Shown piece by piece: positions 15,334 through 25,753 of a stretch of DNA of 37,577 bases. This stretch comes from an uncultured Alphaproteobacteria bacterium (GTDB taxonomy: Bacteria; Pseudomonadota; Alphaproteobacteria; Rs-D84). How positions within the stretch are numbered: the stretch's first letter is position 1; each line of letters opens with the position of its first letter. Where the stretch lies: NCBI GenBank assembly GCA_944390125.1, contig CALXOX010000003.1, positions 85,280-122,856 on the forward strand, read 5' to 3'. The position numbers and the translations under genes are program-made. A model generated the notes under the pieces. That model saw only the letters and a program-made list of their open reading frames with translations, was not told where the DNA came from and ran no database searches.

Positions 15334-16179
15334 ATGAATAATATCAGATTGTGTATGTTTGTTTGGGGGGCATTGTTAGCTCAGGTGGCTAGTGCTGCCA
15401 GTTTGTTGCAACCACAATCGTTTCCAAAAACGTCAGCGGATATAGGTTTTATAGACAGGGTTGTTATACAGCAAGAAGGCTATGAGCCGTGGGAAAAAGA
15501 ATACGATAGGAACGGTAATTGCATATCTGGTTGTACATATCCAGGTTTAACAATACAGGATGATTTAGAATTATCACGTCAGCGCACTGAAAATGCGTGG
15601 ATGCAGACTCAGCAATATTTAAGACAACAACGATTGAGTTCTCAACAGACACCTTCGGGAATAACTGCAGAGCAGCCAAAACAATCTGGTAATTTGTCGC
15701 AAGCCATTTCTAATTGGGTTGAAAAGCAAAATGCGCGTCGCTGTACCCCAGTAAATTCAAGTGTGCCTGTTGGACAGATTATGCCTTTTGGTACGCCACT
15801 AGTTGGTACGCCAACAATAACATCAAAGTATGGTGCCAGAACACATCCTGTGACAGGCAATTTATCTAAACATGAAGGTGTTGATTTTTCTGCAGTGATT
15901 GGGACAGACGTTTTTACTCCTGCAAATGGTACTGTTGCTGCCGTTTGGTCAGATTCCACATGTGGCAATGGGTTACGTATATCGCATGCGAATGGTTATG
16001 AAACTGTTTACTGTCATTTGAATAAAGTTGTTGTGAATAAAGGTGATAAAGTTGAAGCGGGTTGCAAGGTGGCAGAAACTGGAAATACAGGGCGTACAAC
16101 AGGGCCGCACTTGCATTATGGAATCAAAGCAGGTGGTGATTATATAGACCCGATGAATTGGATAAATACCAAGAACTAG
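15334..16179 (+). CDS. Secreted M23-family peptidase
   Basis: A 281-residue exported M23/LytM peptidase. The signal peptide covers about residues 1-21 (FVWGALLAQVASA). A Gln-rich linker (about 80-120) joins it to the peptidase domain. The domain carries ITSKYGARTHPVTG, the zinc-binding HEGVDF, YCHLNK and HLHYG; all ligands of an active enzyme (His, Asp, His, His) appear present. It lacks the LysM-like part of the first M23 protein. It ends four bases into the convergent Smr-like gene (CTAG overlap). Likely role: cell-wall remodelling in the periplasm. Confidence 0.9.
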   Translation: MNNIRLCMFVWGALLAQVASAASLLQPQSFPKTSADIGFIDRVVIQQEGYEPWEKEYDRNGNCISGCTYPGLTIQDDLELSRQRTENAWMQTQQYLRQQRLSSQQTPSGITAEQPKQSGNLSQAISNWVEKQNARRCTPVNSSVPVGQIMPFGTPLVGTPTITSKYGARTHPVTGNLSKHEGVDFSAVIGTDVFTPANGTVAAVWSDSTCGNGLRISHANGYETVYCHLNKVVVNKGDKVEAGCKVAETGNTGRTTGPHLHYGIKAGGDYIDPMNWINTKN

Positions 16180-16547
16180 TTTTTTTGCTTTTTAAATTTT
16201 ACGCTAAAACTTCCATTGTTCAAGGACTCGGCGGATAGAATATGTGGAGCCAAAATACTTTCAGTTGCCCATTGGGGAAATTTTACTCGTAATACGCCGC
16301 TGGCACCTGTTATGATTGTTGCCTGTCTCACACCAGAATTAGCCAGATTCATAATCTCGTTCCATGCTTGTTCTTCTGTATGCTGATGCAAATCTAGAAC
16401 GGCTTGTTTAGGTAATGGAGAACTTTCTGCAGGAATGCGTTTTGATAATTTTAATTCAGCCCTGACGCTTTTTCGTGCGGCGGCGTCATCAGGGATGAAG
16501 ACGCCGTCTGACATTTGTTCAATATCTGTATCAGAAAGTTGTTTCAT
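16176..16547 (-). CDS. Smr-domain-like protein
   Basis: A 123-residue protein with a degenerate Smr (MutS2 C-terminal) domain. The core LDLHQHTEEQAWNEI corresponds to LDLHGxTxxEA, and IITGASGVLRVKFPQWA corresponds to the TGxGxxxLRxxVPxWL block. The Gly after His is replaced by Gln, and the final GGxGAxxV block is altered to LNNGSFSVKF. Smr domains bind branched or single-stranded nucleic acid and some have endonuclease activity; activity here is uncertain. The start codon overlaps the bamD stop by one base (TAATG), so translation is probably coupled. Confidence 0.6.
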   Translation of the reverse strand: MKQLSDTDIEQMSDGVFIPDDAAARKSVRAELKLSKRIPAESSPLPKQAVLDLHQHTEEQAWNEIMNLANSGVRQATIITGASGVLRVKFPQWATESILAPHILSAESLNNGSFSVKFKKQKN

Positions 16548-17311
16548 TATTTTTCTTTCCCAGATTCAAAATCACCGGCCTTTTTGTCTAATTTCTTGGT
16601 CCATTCGTTGTCTGGAAAGTTTAGACGCAACATTTCTGCATAGCCATAAGCTTGTTCTGGTAATCCGATGGCAGTATAACATTCAGTCAAGCGATATAAG
16701 GCTTCTGGTGTCATAACAGTTTCTTGTGCTGTTTGCACGACTGATTGCAGGCGAGAAATTGCACTTGGCCAGTTTTGTTTTGCCATATCAGAACGTGCCG
16801 AGTACATAGCTTTACCGGCTATATAGTTCTTCAGAACAGTTATTTTGTTTTTCGCGTTTTCTGCGTATTCTGATTTCGGGAACCGCTCGACTAATTGCTG
16901 GAATTGTTGTAATGCATATGCTGACATTCCAGGCTCACGACGAACGTCGCTTACCTGACGATAATAGCACATTCCGCGCAGATAAAGCATATATGGAACG
17001 TCTTTATGTCCTGGATGAAAACGCATGAAACGATCAACAACCAAAATAGCACCAGCAAAATCGTCATCCATATAGTGTGAATATGCAGCCATTACTAATG
17101 CGTCTGCCGCCCATGGACTGGATGGATATTGTGATTCGACCTTCAAGAATTCGGCCGCAGCCTGCTCATAGTCCTTGTCGTTTAGCTCCGCATAGGCTGT
17201 TTCGTAAATTTCTGGTAGACTACGCTCAATATCGATTTCATTGTCTGTACCGGCACAAGCGGTCAATATAGACACAGCGCCTAATAAAACTAATAATTTT
17301 TTTGTATGCAT
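16547..17311 (-). CDS. bamD: Outer-membrane assembly lipoprotein BamD
   Basis: Essential lipoprotein of the BAM complex that inserts barrel proteins. The product has 254 residues. A lipoprotein signal ends in the lipobox LTAC, with Cys19. TPR-like repeats follow: YETAYAELNDKDYEQAAAEFLKVE, a segment with AADALVMAAYSHY, then YMLYLRGMCYY..EPGMSAYALQQFQQLVERFPKSEYAENAK, the last being the family hallmark. I start at ATG 17311 rather than upstream, because the lipoprotein signal begins there. A minus-strand promoter TTGCCT-N17-TATACT lies at 17343-17371, inside the murJ 5' end. Confidence 0.94.
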   Translation of the reverse strand: MHTKKLLVLLGAVSILTACAGTDNEIDIERSLPEIYETAYAELNDKDYEQAAAEFLKVESQYPSSPWAADALVMAAYSHYMDDDFAGAILVVDRFMRFHPGHKDVPYMLYLRGMCYYRQVSDVRREPGMSAYALQQFQQLVERFPKSEYAENAKNKITVLKNYIAGKAMYSARSDMAKQNWPSAISRLQSVVQTAQETVMTPEALYRLTECYTAIGLPEQAYGYAEMLRLNFPDNEWTKKLDKKAGDFESGKEK

Positions 17312-17320
17312 ATTCCTGCC

Positions 17321-17350
17321 TTGATTTTTTATTTCAAAGGTGAGTATAAT
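17321..17350 (+). promoter_or_regulatory. Sigma-70 promoter of murJ, leaderless type
   Basis: TTGATT (17321-17326), 18 bases, then TATAAT (17345-17350). The murJ ATG at 17358 begins seven bases after the -10. Confidence 0.7.
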
Positions 17351-17371
17351 CGAAACTATGAGACTAGGCAA
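17343..17371 (-). promoter_or_regulatory. bamD promoter overlapping the murJ -10
   Basis: On the minus strand TTGCCT (17366-17371), 17 bases, TATACT (17343-17348). Its -10 shares the TATA core with the plus-strand murJ -10. The bamD leader would be about 25 bases. Confidence 0.6.
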
Positions 17372-18818
17372 ACATATTTTCGGTGTCGGCGTTATGACTG
17401 GAATCAGTCGTGTGTTCGGCTTTGTGCGTGATATGCTGATAGCGCACGTTTTTGGCGCTGGGCGTTTATCAGACGTGTTTTTAGCAGCGTTTAAATTACC
17501 AAATTTATTCCGCGATTTACTGGGTGAAGGTGCGCTGTCTGCTATTTTTATTCCTATGTATACGGATAAAAATAAGGATGAAAACTTCGCAAAGAATGTT
17601 TTTTCATGGTTGATGGTCGTTTTGTTGGGAATAACGTTGCTGTTTGAGGTATTTATGCCGCTGGTGGTATGGGTGCTTGCGCCTGGATTTTCAGATGATC
17701 CTGGAAAGATGCAGTTGACGGTTCAAATTGCCAGAATTATGTTCTGGTATGTAATTTTCATATGCGGTGCGGCGTTTTTGTCCGCGATATTGAACGCTTT
17801 TTCAAAGTTTTTACTTGTTGCCTTTATGCCAGTATTGTTAAACATAATGCTGATAGGTGCATTATTGTTGGGGGCGTTTTTTGCTCAGGGAACAGTGCTT
17901 TATATAATGGCATTTACGGTTGTTTTATCTGGAATTATCCAGTTCGGTGTTTTGTGGCAACGAATTCGTAGCCGGCATTTTGGATTGCGTTTAATATGGC
18001 CACGTTGGACTCCGTCAATCAAAAGTATGTTTAAGCGCCTTGGAATCGGTATTATAGGTAACGGTTTTTATCAAATAACAATAATTATTGGAACGTTAGT
18101 TGCCAGTTTTCAGAACGGAGCTGTATCGTGGTTATATTATTCGGATAGAATAGTTCAGTTGCCGTTTGCTTTGATAGGTTTGGCGGTTGGAACGGTTTTG
18201 ATGTCGTCTATTTCAAATGCGCTGGCTGAAAAGAATATGCGCAGTGTATATATTCAGCAGAATTCATCTATGCGCCAGTCGATGATGCTGATTATGCCGT
18301 GTATGGTTGGATTGTTTGTGCTGGCAGAACCAGTTATTCGATGTCTGTTCCAGTATGGTGCTTGGACGGCGGCATCAACGCATGCGGTGGCTATGGCGAT
18401 AATGATACAGGTGTTGGTATTGCCGGCAATGATGATAAGCCAAATTTATAGTAAGACCTTGTATGCTTCGCAAGATGTTCGTACACCTGTGAAGACAAGT
18501 ATAATATCTTTGGCTGTGGCATCGGTAATATATTTGACTGCGTTCCATTTTATCGGGTACTTAGCAATACCTGTTGGTGTGGTTGTTAGTGGTTATCTGA
18601 AAAATTACTTATTACGTCGTGCATGTAAACGCCGTAATTTGATTCATACAGAACCTCGTACAATTCGTGCTGTATTTGCATTTGCGGTGTTGGCGGTTGT
18701 TATGGGGGTAGGTCTGTGGTTTATACCGATACCAAACGTATGGATGCTGTTTATAGCAATAGGTGTTTTTGCAATAATTTATTTGCCTTTGGCGTATTTA
18801 ATCAATAAAAAAATATAG
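17358..18818 (+). CDS. murJ: Lipid II flippase MurJ (MviN)
   Basis: Polytopic inner-membrane flippase of lipid II for peptidoglycan synthesis. The 486-residue product has the characteristic N-terminal ISRVFGFVRDMLIAHVFGAGRLSDVFLAAFKLPNLFRDLLGEGALSAIFIP block and roughly 13-14 hydrophobic segments. I start at ATG 17358; the in-frame codon at 17340 lies in the promoter. Leader is essentially absent. It diverges from bamD. Confidence 0.95.
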   Translation: MRLGKHIFGVGVMTGISRVFGFVRDMLIAHVFGAGRLSDVFLAAFKLPNLFRDLLGEGALSAIFIPMYTDKNKDENFAKNVFSWLMVVLLGITLLFEVFMPLVVWVLAPGFSDDPGKMQLTVQIARIMFWYVIFICGAAFLSAILNAFSKFLLVAFMPVLLNIMLIGALLLGAFFAQGTVLYIMAFTVVLSGIIQFGVLWQRIRSRHFGLRLIWPRWTPSIKSMFKRLGIGIIGNGFYQITIIIGTLVASFQNGAVSWLYYSDRIVQLPFALIGLAVGTVLMSSISNALAEKNMRSVYIQQNSSMRQSMMLIMPCMVGLFVLAEPVIRCLFQYGAWTAASTHAVAMAIMIQVLVLPAMMISQIYSKTLYASQDVRTPVKTSIISLAVASVIYLTAFHFIGYLAIPVGVVVSGYLKNYLLRRACKRRNLIHTEPRTIRAVFAFAVLAVVMGVGLWFIPIPNVWMLFIAIGVFAIIYLPLAYLINKKI

Positions 18819-18829
18819 TCAAAATAAAG

Positions 18830-18858
18830 TTGAAAGTGGACTTTTTATATGATAAAAT
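18830..18858 (+). promoter_or_regulatory. Sigma-70 promoter of rlpA
   Basis: TTGAAA (18830-18835), 17 bases, then TAAAAT (18853-18858). ATG 18888 follows an AAGGAG ribosome binding site. Confidence 0.7.
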
Positions 18859-18887
18859 CCAAGCATAAGAATGTAAGGAGTCCCATA

Positions 18888-19793
18888 ATGAAAAAAGTAA
18901 TATCTTTGGCAGTTTTGACAGCCGTTTTGGTCGGTTGTACAGACTTGAATACCACAGATACCAGCAGCATGAACAGCTATGGTGCTGATGGTTTTGGTGA
19001 AGAAACGTTGGTTACAACTGATGATTCTTTGAATAATACATATTTACTGGCGCCAGCTCCTAAATATTATGTGGGCAGTGCTTATAAAGTCGAAGATGTA
19101 CAGTATATTCCAGTAGAAGATTTGACATATAACCAGACAGGTATTGCTGGTATTATACCTGCCGAATTGAATGGAACGAAAACCAGCAATGGTGAAGTTT
19201 TTGATATGAATCAGATGGTTGCAACAAGTAAGACGTTGCCATTGCCAACGATTGCTCGTGTAACTAACTTGGATAATGGTCAATCTGTTGTTGTGCGTGT
19301 AAACAATCGTGGTCCATTTGTAAATACTCGTATTATGGACTTGTCCCCAGCAGCGGCCCAGAAAATTGGCATGAATGGCCAGACAAAAGTTCAGGTACAA
19401 GTAATGGCTAATGAATCAACGGCGGTAAAGAATGCTACATTGGGTTCCAGTGTACAGACAGCTCCGGTTCAGACAACTCAGCCGGCACAGACGGTTGAAA
19501 CGACGGTAATTACAACAACGACTGCACCTGGTGCGACTGCGCCTGCAGCATCTGGTGATTATAGCGTTCAGGTGGCGGCTTTTTATGCTCAAGACAGTGC
19601 AGACGCTTTAGCTTCTCGTATGTCTAGATACGGTAACGCAGTTGTTGTTCAAGAAGGCGATATGTACAAGGTACGTATTGTGAATTTGGATGCTTCTCAG
19701 GCGCGTAGCGTAATTGATGCACTGCGTGCTAATGAAGGTATGGCGCCGGGTCTGTTGCAGAATGGTCGCTGGATAAATGCAGACAGCATTTAA
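18888..19793 (+). CDS. rlpA: RlpA-like lipoprotein with SPOR domain
   Basis: Septal-ring outer-membrane lipoprotein, 301 residues. The lipobox ends at Cys17 (AVLVGC). A double-psi beta-barrel covers about residues 82-172, followed by a Thr/Ala/Pro-rich linker and a C-terminal SPOR domain (about 223-295, starting GDYSVQVAAFYAQ) that binds denuded glycan. In active lytic RlpA the barrel has AAHKTLP and NDRGP. Here these read ATSKTLP (Ser114) and NNRGP (Asn140), so two residues reported as important for transglycosylase activity are replaced. Peptidoglycan binding may remain without catalysis. Start at ATG 18888 fits the AAGGAG. Confidence 0.88.
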   Translation: MKKVISLAVLTAVLVGCTDLNTTDTSSMNSYGADGFGEETLVTTDDSLNNTYLLAPAPKYYVGSAYKVEDVQYIPVEDLTYNQTGIAGIIPAELNGTKTSNGEVFDMNQMVATSKTLPLPTIARVTNLDNGQSVVVRVNNRGPFVNTRIMDLSPAAAQKIGMNGQTKVQVQVMANESTAVKNATLGSSVQTAPVQTTQPAQTVETTVITTTTAPGATAPAASGDYSVQVAAFYAQDSADALASRMSRYGNAVVVQEGDMYKVRIVNLDASQARSVIDALRANEGMAPGLLQNGRWINADSI

Positions 19794-19810
19794 TCTAACA
19801 ACTGTTTAAA

Positions 19811-19840
19811 AAAAAGCCCCGTATTGGGGCTTTTATTTTT
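19811..19840. terminator. Bidirectional terminator between rlpA and dcd
   Basis: AGCCCC (19815-19820), five-base loop, GGGGCT (19826-19831). A T-run follows on the plus strand and, reading the minus strand, a T-run corresponding to the A-run at 19808-19815. It serves both convergent genes. Confidence 0.85.
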
Positions 19841-20552
19841 GCTTTTGGTGTATTTTTTCAATAGGTATTACGGCTGCTGGCGTTGGTCCCATTTGGCCAT
19901 TGTAGTGGCTTGTTTTGTTTTTATTGTATGGTCTGCGCTTTCCAACAAACTGTTCGTAGTATATTTGACCAATTCGCATATTAGGACGTACAACGGTCGG
20001 ATATAAAACTTTTATTTCCAAGGTCCATTGGCCACAGAATCCGTCATCGCCACGACCTGCAGTATGGTGATTTAAGATAAAATTGCGTCCGACAGACGAT
20101 TTGCCGTCAATGTAAGGAAATAAATTATACGTTTCTGTGTATTCTATTGTATGCCCTAAATATCCTATGTCAGGAGATAAAATCACGCCATTTTCCGGTA
20201 TTGTTATATCAATAGTTTCATGCGATGCTTCATCACATGGGTCTATTAAGAAAGCAGGATTTCTATGATCAAAATAGTGTGGATTTTTCAGATATCTTAA
20301 AAAACAATCTTTATTTATAAACCAATCTTCCATGGAATATTTTTTCCCTGGTACATATTCAATTACAGGCAACATTCCATCAGGTAAAGTTTTCTTATAT
20401 ATTTTTAAGACTTCACCTAAATGCAAATCATAACTATTACTACCTAAACAGTTTTCACTAAAAGGCGTAATGATGATGTCTGGTTTATTATCCTGGTTGT
20501 TTGGATTAGGTGTATTTATACACCGCAATATTTCTGGCCCTGTTAGTTGCAT
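19833..20552 (-). CDS. dcd: dCTP deaminase family protein
   Basis: A 239-residue protein of the dCTP deaminase/dUTPase superfamily, which converts dCTP to dUTP for thymidylate synthesis. The trimeric active-site motif is clear: GKSSVGRNFILNHHTAG, then GFCGQWTLEI with the catalytic Glu in TLE. SNSYDLHLGE is the N-terminal signature. It is about 45 residues longer than E. coli Dcd, with insertions in the N-terminal half; a bifunctional or dUTPase-like activity cannot be excluded. An AAAGGA ribosome binding site precedes ATG 20552. Confidence 0.88.
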   Translation of the reverse strand: MQLTGPEILRCINTPNPNNQDNKPDIIITPFSENCLGSNSYDLHLGEVLKIYKKTLPDGMLPVIEYVPGKKYSMEDWFINKDCFLRYLKNPHYFDHRNPAFLIDPCDEASHETIDITIPENGVILSPDIGYLGHTIEYTETYNLFPYIDGKSSVGRNFILNHHTAGRGDDGFCGQWTLEIKVLYPTVVRPNMRIGQIYYEQFVGKRRPYNKNKTSHYNGQMGPTPAAVIPIEKIHQKQK

Positions 20553-20619
20553 AAGAAATCCTTTAAATTAAACTTTATTGACAATTTAATACGACAGTCC
20601 ATTTTTTTCAAGATTTTTG

Positions 20620-20647
20620 TTCACTTTTACCGAAAGTGTGCTATGTT
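20620..20647 (+). promoter_or_regulatory. Possible era promoter
   Basis: TTCACT (20620-20625), 16 bases, TATGTT (20642-20647). The era ATG (20654) would begin six bases after the -10. Confidence 0.4.
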
Positions 20648-20653
20648 TGCGGT

Positions 20654-21547
20654 ATGACTAAGACATATTCAGGATTTATAGCAATAATTGGACCGACAAA
20701 TGCCGGTAAAAGTACTTTGTTAAATCAAATAATGGGGCGCAAGGTATCAATTGTATCTCATAAAGTGCAGACCACTCGTACGAATTTTCGTGCGATAAAG
20801 ATGGTTGGTGACCGTCAATTGATATTTGTAGATACTCCGGGTATTTTTCGTCCGTCCAGACGCCTTGACCGTGCTATGGTTGGCGCGGCAATGGAGGCTA
20901 CATCAGATGCGGATGCGATATTATTGGTAATTGATGCGCAAAAGGGTATAACGGATACTGTGCGTGGTCTGATAGATAAAGTAAAAGAGCATAAGAATTT
21001 GTTTGTCGCGCTGAATAAGGTGGACGCGATTGCAAAAACAGACCTATTACCGTTGACGGCGCAGGTTGTAGAATTAGCAAATCCATCCGAGATATTTATG
21101 ATATCGGCCTTAAAGAACGACGGCATAAAGCAAATGTTGGAAAGTTTAGCAGCAGTTATGCCAGAAGGTCCGTATTTATTTGACACCAAAGATGCAGCGG
21201 ATGTACCAGATAATTTGTATTTGGCGGAATTGACGCGTGAGAAGGTATATAAGTATATTCATCAAGAATTACCGTATCATATCAATGTTGTTACAGAAAA
21301 AGTAGATGTTGATGAAGAAGGTGTACTGGATATATACCAAAAGATAGCGGTTCAGAACGAAGCGCATAAAAAGATAGTAATTGGTCGTGGTGGGGCGCAG
21401 TTAAAACGAATTGGAACAGCCGCCAGACATGATATACAAGATCAGTGGGGGGTAAATGCGCGTCTTCACTTGTTTGTACGTGTAGAGCCAGATTGGGAAA
21501 ACAAGGCAGAAAACTACGAAGAACAGGGGTTGGAGTTTAAAAAATGA
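20654..21547 (+). CDS. era: GTPase Era
   Basis: Ribosome-assembly GTPase that binds the 3' end of 16S rRNA. The 297-residue product has G1 GPTNAGKST (13-21), G2 within TTRTNF, G3 DTPG (60-63) and G4 NKVD. The C-terminal KH domain includes KIVIGRGGAQLKRIGTAARHDI. I start at ATG 20654 because the upstream in-frame ATG (20636) is inside the promoter-like sequence. Its TGA overlaps the ATG of a 38-residue ORF by four bases (ATGA). Confidence 0.96.
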   Translation: MTKTYSGFIAIIGPTNAGKSTLLNQIMGRKVSIVSHKVQTTRTNFRAIKMVGDRQLIFVDTPGIFRPSRRLDRAMVGAAMEATSDADAILLVIDAQKGITDTVRGLIDKVKEHKNLFVALNKVDAIAKTDLLPLTAQVVELANPSEIFMISALKNDGIKQMLESLAAVMPEGPYLFDTKDAADVPDNLYLAELTREKVYKYIHQELPYHINVVTEKVDVDEEGVLDIYQKIAVQNEAHKKIVIGRGGAQLKRIGTAARHDIQDQWGVNARLHLFVRVEPDWENKAENYEEQGLEFKK

Positions 21548-21660
21548 GAGAAGAATTCGATAAAAAGTTAAACGCAGCGACACAGACACATGTAAAGACA
21601 CCTGTGGCGGCGGTCATAGCTTTTTTATTGTCTATAGGTAAAATAAAAGGGAGAATATAA
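21544..21660 (+). CDS. 38-residue small protein, possible membrane peptide
   Basis: A tiny ORF of 38 codons. Its ATG overlaps the era stop by four bases (ATGA) and its TAA overlaps the next start by one base (TAATG). Both are the overlap types used for coupled genes in this genome. The N-terminal half is charged (MREEFDKKLNAATQTHVK), and the C-terminal half carries a short hydrophobic stretch (VAAVIAFLLSIG) before a basic end. This looks like a small membrane-associated peptide. I recognise no family. Alternatively it is only a coupling relay for the downstream gene. Confidence 0.6.
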   Translation: MREEFDKKLNAATQTHVKTPVAAVIAFLLSIGKIKGRI

Positions 21661-22058
21661 TGCGAAAAAGTATTTATTATGGATGTTGTTTTATTGGTTG
21701 TGTTATTGGTGCCAATATTGGGGTACATCTTTCAAGTGGTAAAGATTATGTTGTTACAGATAAAGCTGAAAATTCTATAATTTTTAGTGGGGTTAATAAA
21801 GATACTTTGACGCGTGTAATGCAGTTTAAAGATGTCGATTACGGCATGGAATATTATAAGTATATAAATGTTGGAGATACATTAAAATTAGCCTTTGTCA
21901 AAAAGGGGTTAATATATAAAAATTATTTTTCATGCATTGGAATTAATTGTTCAAGAATAAAAAAAATAAATGGAAAGTCTCTTGGTGAGATGAAAAAATT
22001 AGCTAAACGTGACAGTCTTGTGTATAAAATTCGTCAATCAAATCAGAAGGTAAGATAA
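21660..22058 (+). CDS. Hypothetical protein with N-terminal membrane segment
   Basis: A 132-residue protein I do not recognise. Residues 6-24 are hydrophobic (YYGCCFIGCVIGANIGVHL), either an uncleaved membrane anchor or a signal peptide. The rest is a Lys-rich soluble domain with a few cysteines (SCIGINCSR). AGGGAG precedes the ATG, which overlaps the stop of the 38-residue ORF by one base. It sits between era and queA in one direction with four-base spacing to queA, so all are probably one operon. Confidence 0.7.
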   Translation: MRKSIYYGCCFIGCVIGANIGVHLSSGKDYVVTDKAENSIIFSGVNKDTLTRVMQFKDVDYGMEYYKYINVGDTLKLAFVKKGLIYKNYFSCIGINCSRIKKINGKSLGEMKKLAKRDSLVYKIRQSNQKVR

Positions 22059-22062
22059 TTTT

Positions 22063-24215
<2,153 letters not shown>

Positions 24216-24217
24216 AT

Positions 24218-24565
24218 ATGTTTGATGAATTAAAGACAAAGTTAGCAATTAAATGGTTGAGTAATAATAAAAAAACTCCAAAACTTATGCTAAACGCAAA
24301 CGATAAGTTGTATTTAGCGGTATCAAAGAAGAATATAGGCAAGCTTGTTTATATATATACGCTAGTAAATCAAAAGGCGTCTGGTAATCGTTGGGATTTG
24401 TTTCCGACAACGGAAGTAGCAACATTTGATAAGAAGCACAAAGCAGATATATATTATCAAACAGTAAATGCGATTATGAATTTTCAACACGAATTGTTTG
24501 GTGTTCAGTTTATGGCAAAGGCTTTCCAAGACGAAATATTAAAATTTAAAGAACATACCAAGTAA
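24218..24565 (+). CDS. Hypothetical protein downstream of tgt
   Basis: A 115-residue soluble protein I do not recognise. It has a basic N-terminal helix (MFDELKTKLAIKWLSNNKK), a beta-rich middle and a helical C-terminus (QFMAKAFQDEILKFKEHTK). No signal peptide or membrane segment is evident. The start is two bases after the tgt stop, so it is in the queA-tgt transcript. Proximity alone does not show a role in tRNA modification. Confidence 0.65.
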   Translation: MFDELKTKLAIKWLSNNKKTPKLMLNANDKLYLAVSKKNIGKLVYIYTLVNQKASGNRWDLFPTTEVATFDKKHKADIYYQTVNAIMNFQHELFGVQFMAKAFQDEILKFKEHTK

Positions 24566-24626
24566 AAACTATTGAAATAAAATTGTAAAATTTATTACAC
24601 TGCGAATATCAGGAAAGGAGTGTTAA

Positions 24627-25658
24627 ATGCCAAGAAAAAAGAAAGAAATAGAAGTAATTGACCAGGGCGGGGCAAAGACGGTAAAAAAGAAAACATCTTT
24701 TGTTACGTGGACTAAGCGTATATTTGCAATTGTTTCTATAATTTGGATTGCGCTGGTTATTTGGTCGCCTTTGTGGGTAAAGAACACGTATTCTCAGCCT
24801 ATAAAGAAGTCAATCGTTGTATCAATGTTCTTTGATTTACAAAGAAACATAGTAGAGCAGTATGAAAAGTTATTAGACGGCATAAAAGATGCAATCAATT
24901 TAGAAAAACCGGTTGCTGCAGCAATTGATACTGTTCGTATGGCAGAAGGAGTTGTTGACAAAGTAACGGATACAACTGCGCAGGCCAAAGATGCAACAGC
25001 AAAGGCAGAGGAAACAACAGGTAAAGTTCAAGAAACAACGGATAAAGTTCAGAAACTAAGTGGCTTAGCCAGCAAGTTCGGTATTGACACCAGTGGTGTA
25101 GATAAGGCTTTGAATGAAGTAAATAAGGGTGTTGATACAGCGAATGAGGGCATTGATAAAGCAAATGAAGCTATTGCCAAAGTCGATGATACAGCTGCGC
25201 TGGTAAATGAAAAATTAGATGAAGTCGAAAGTCAACTGACCAGTGTTTTACAAGTTCAAATCGACGACATGATTGATGAAGCTGTAAAGAAACAGTTAGA
25301 TAAGAATACTGGAGGTTTGGGTACAACGCTATTGACCAATTATGGCATAGAACATGTGTATCCATGGCGTCCATCTTCATGGGGTGTGGCGACAAAAATA
25401 TACGATGACTTATCAAAGTCTAATGTGGATGTAATAACAATTATTACAGACACGGTCGACCAGTACTTTGGCTATGTTGCTTGGGGATTGGTAATCGCCG
25501 TATGGCTATTAGGTTTGTTAGTATGGATAGCAATGTTCAAAAAGACAAAAGCATTGATATCACCGTTTATAGTATGCCCACGTTGCGGTCATACTTTCTC
25601 GGATAAACGTACTGCATACAGCTTGTTAAAGGTTTTACAGCCTTGGAAATGGTTGTAA
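24627..25658 (+). CDS. Two-TM coiled-coil membrane protein with C-terminal zinc-ribbon motif
   Basis: A 343-residue protein I do not recognise. A basic cytosolic N-terminus precedes TM1 (about residues 31-50). Residues about 95-215 form a long Ala/Thr/Asp/Val-rich segment with KVTDTTAQAKDATAKAEETTGKV-like heptads, likely coiled coil. A short structured region follows (HVYPWRPSSWGVATK). TM2 is at about 285-308, and a cytosolic tail carries CPRCGHTF (Cys317, Cys320). That gives half a zinc ribbon, so a dimer or partner may complete it. GGAAAGGAG precedes the ATG. It resembles no named family to me. A weak TTGAAA at 24572 may be its -35. Confidence 0.7.
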   Translation: MPRKKKEIEVIDQGGAKTVKKKTSFVTWTKRIFAIVSIIWIALVIWSPLWVKNTYSQPIKKSIVVSMFFDLQRNIVEQYEKLLDGIKDAINLEKPVAAAIDTVRMAEGVVDKVTDTTAQAKDATAKAEETTGKVQETTDKVQKLSGLASKFGIDTSGVDKALNEVNKGVDTANEGIDKANEAIAKVDDTAALVNEKLDEVESQLTSVLQVQIDDMIDEAVKKQLDKNTGGLGTTLLTNYGIEHVYPWRPSSWGVATKIYDDLSKSNVDVITIITDTVDQYFGYVAWGLVIAVWLLGLLVWIAMFKKTKALISPFIVCPRCGHTFSDKRTAYSLLKVLQPWKWL

Positions 25659-25669
25659 AATATCGTAAA

Positions 25670-25700
25670 GAAACCCACAATACGTGGGTTTCTTTTTTTA
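25670..25700 (+). terminator. Rho-independent terminator
   Basis: GAAACCCAC (25670-25678), a five-base loop, GTGGGTTTC (25684-25692), then a T-run. It ends the coiled-coil protein gene before tRNA-Gly. Confidence 0.88.
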
Positions 25701-25753
25701 TATAAAAAATGCTTGCAATTATAAAAAATATATGTCAGAATGTGCCTCACAGT

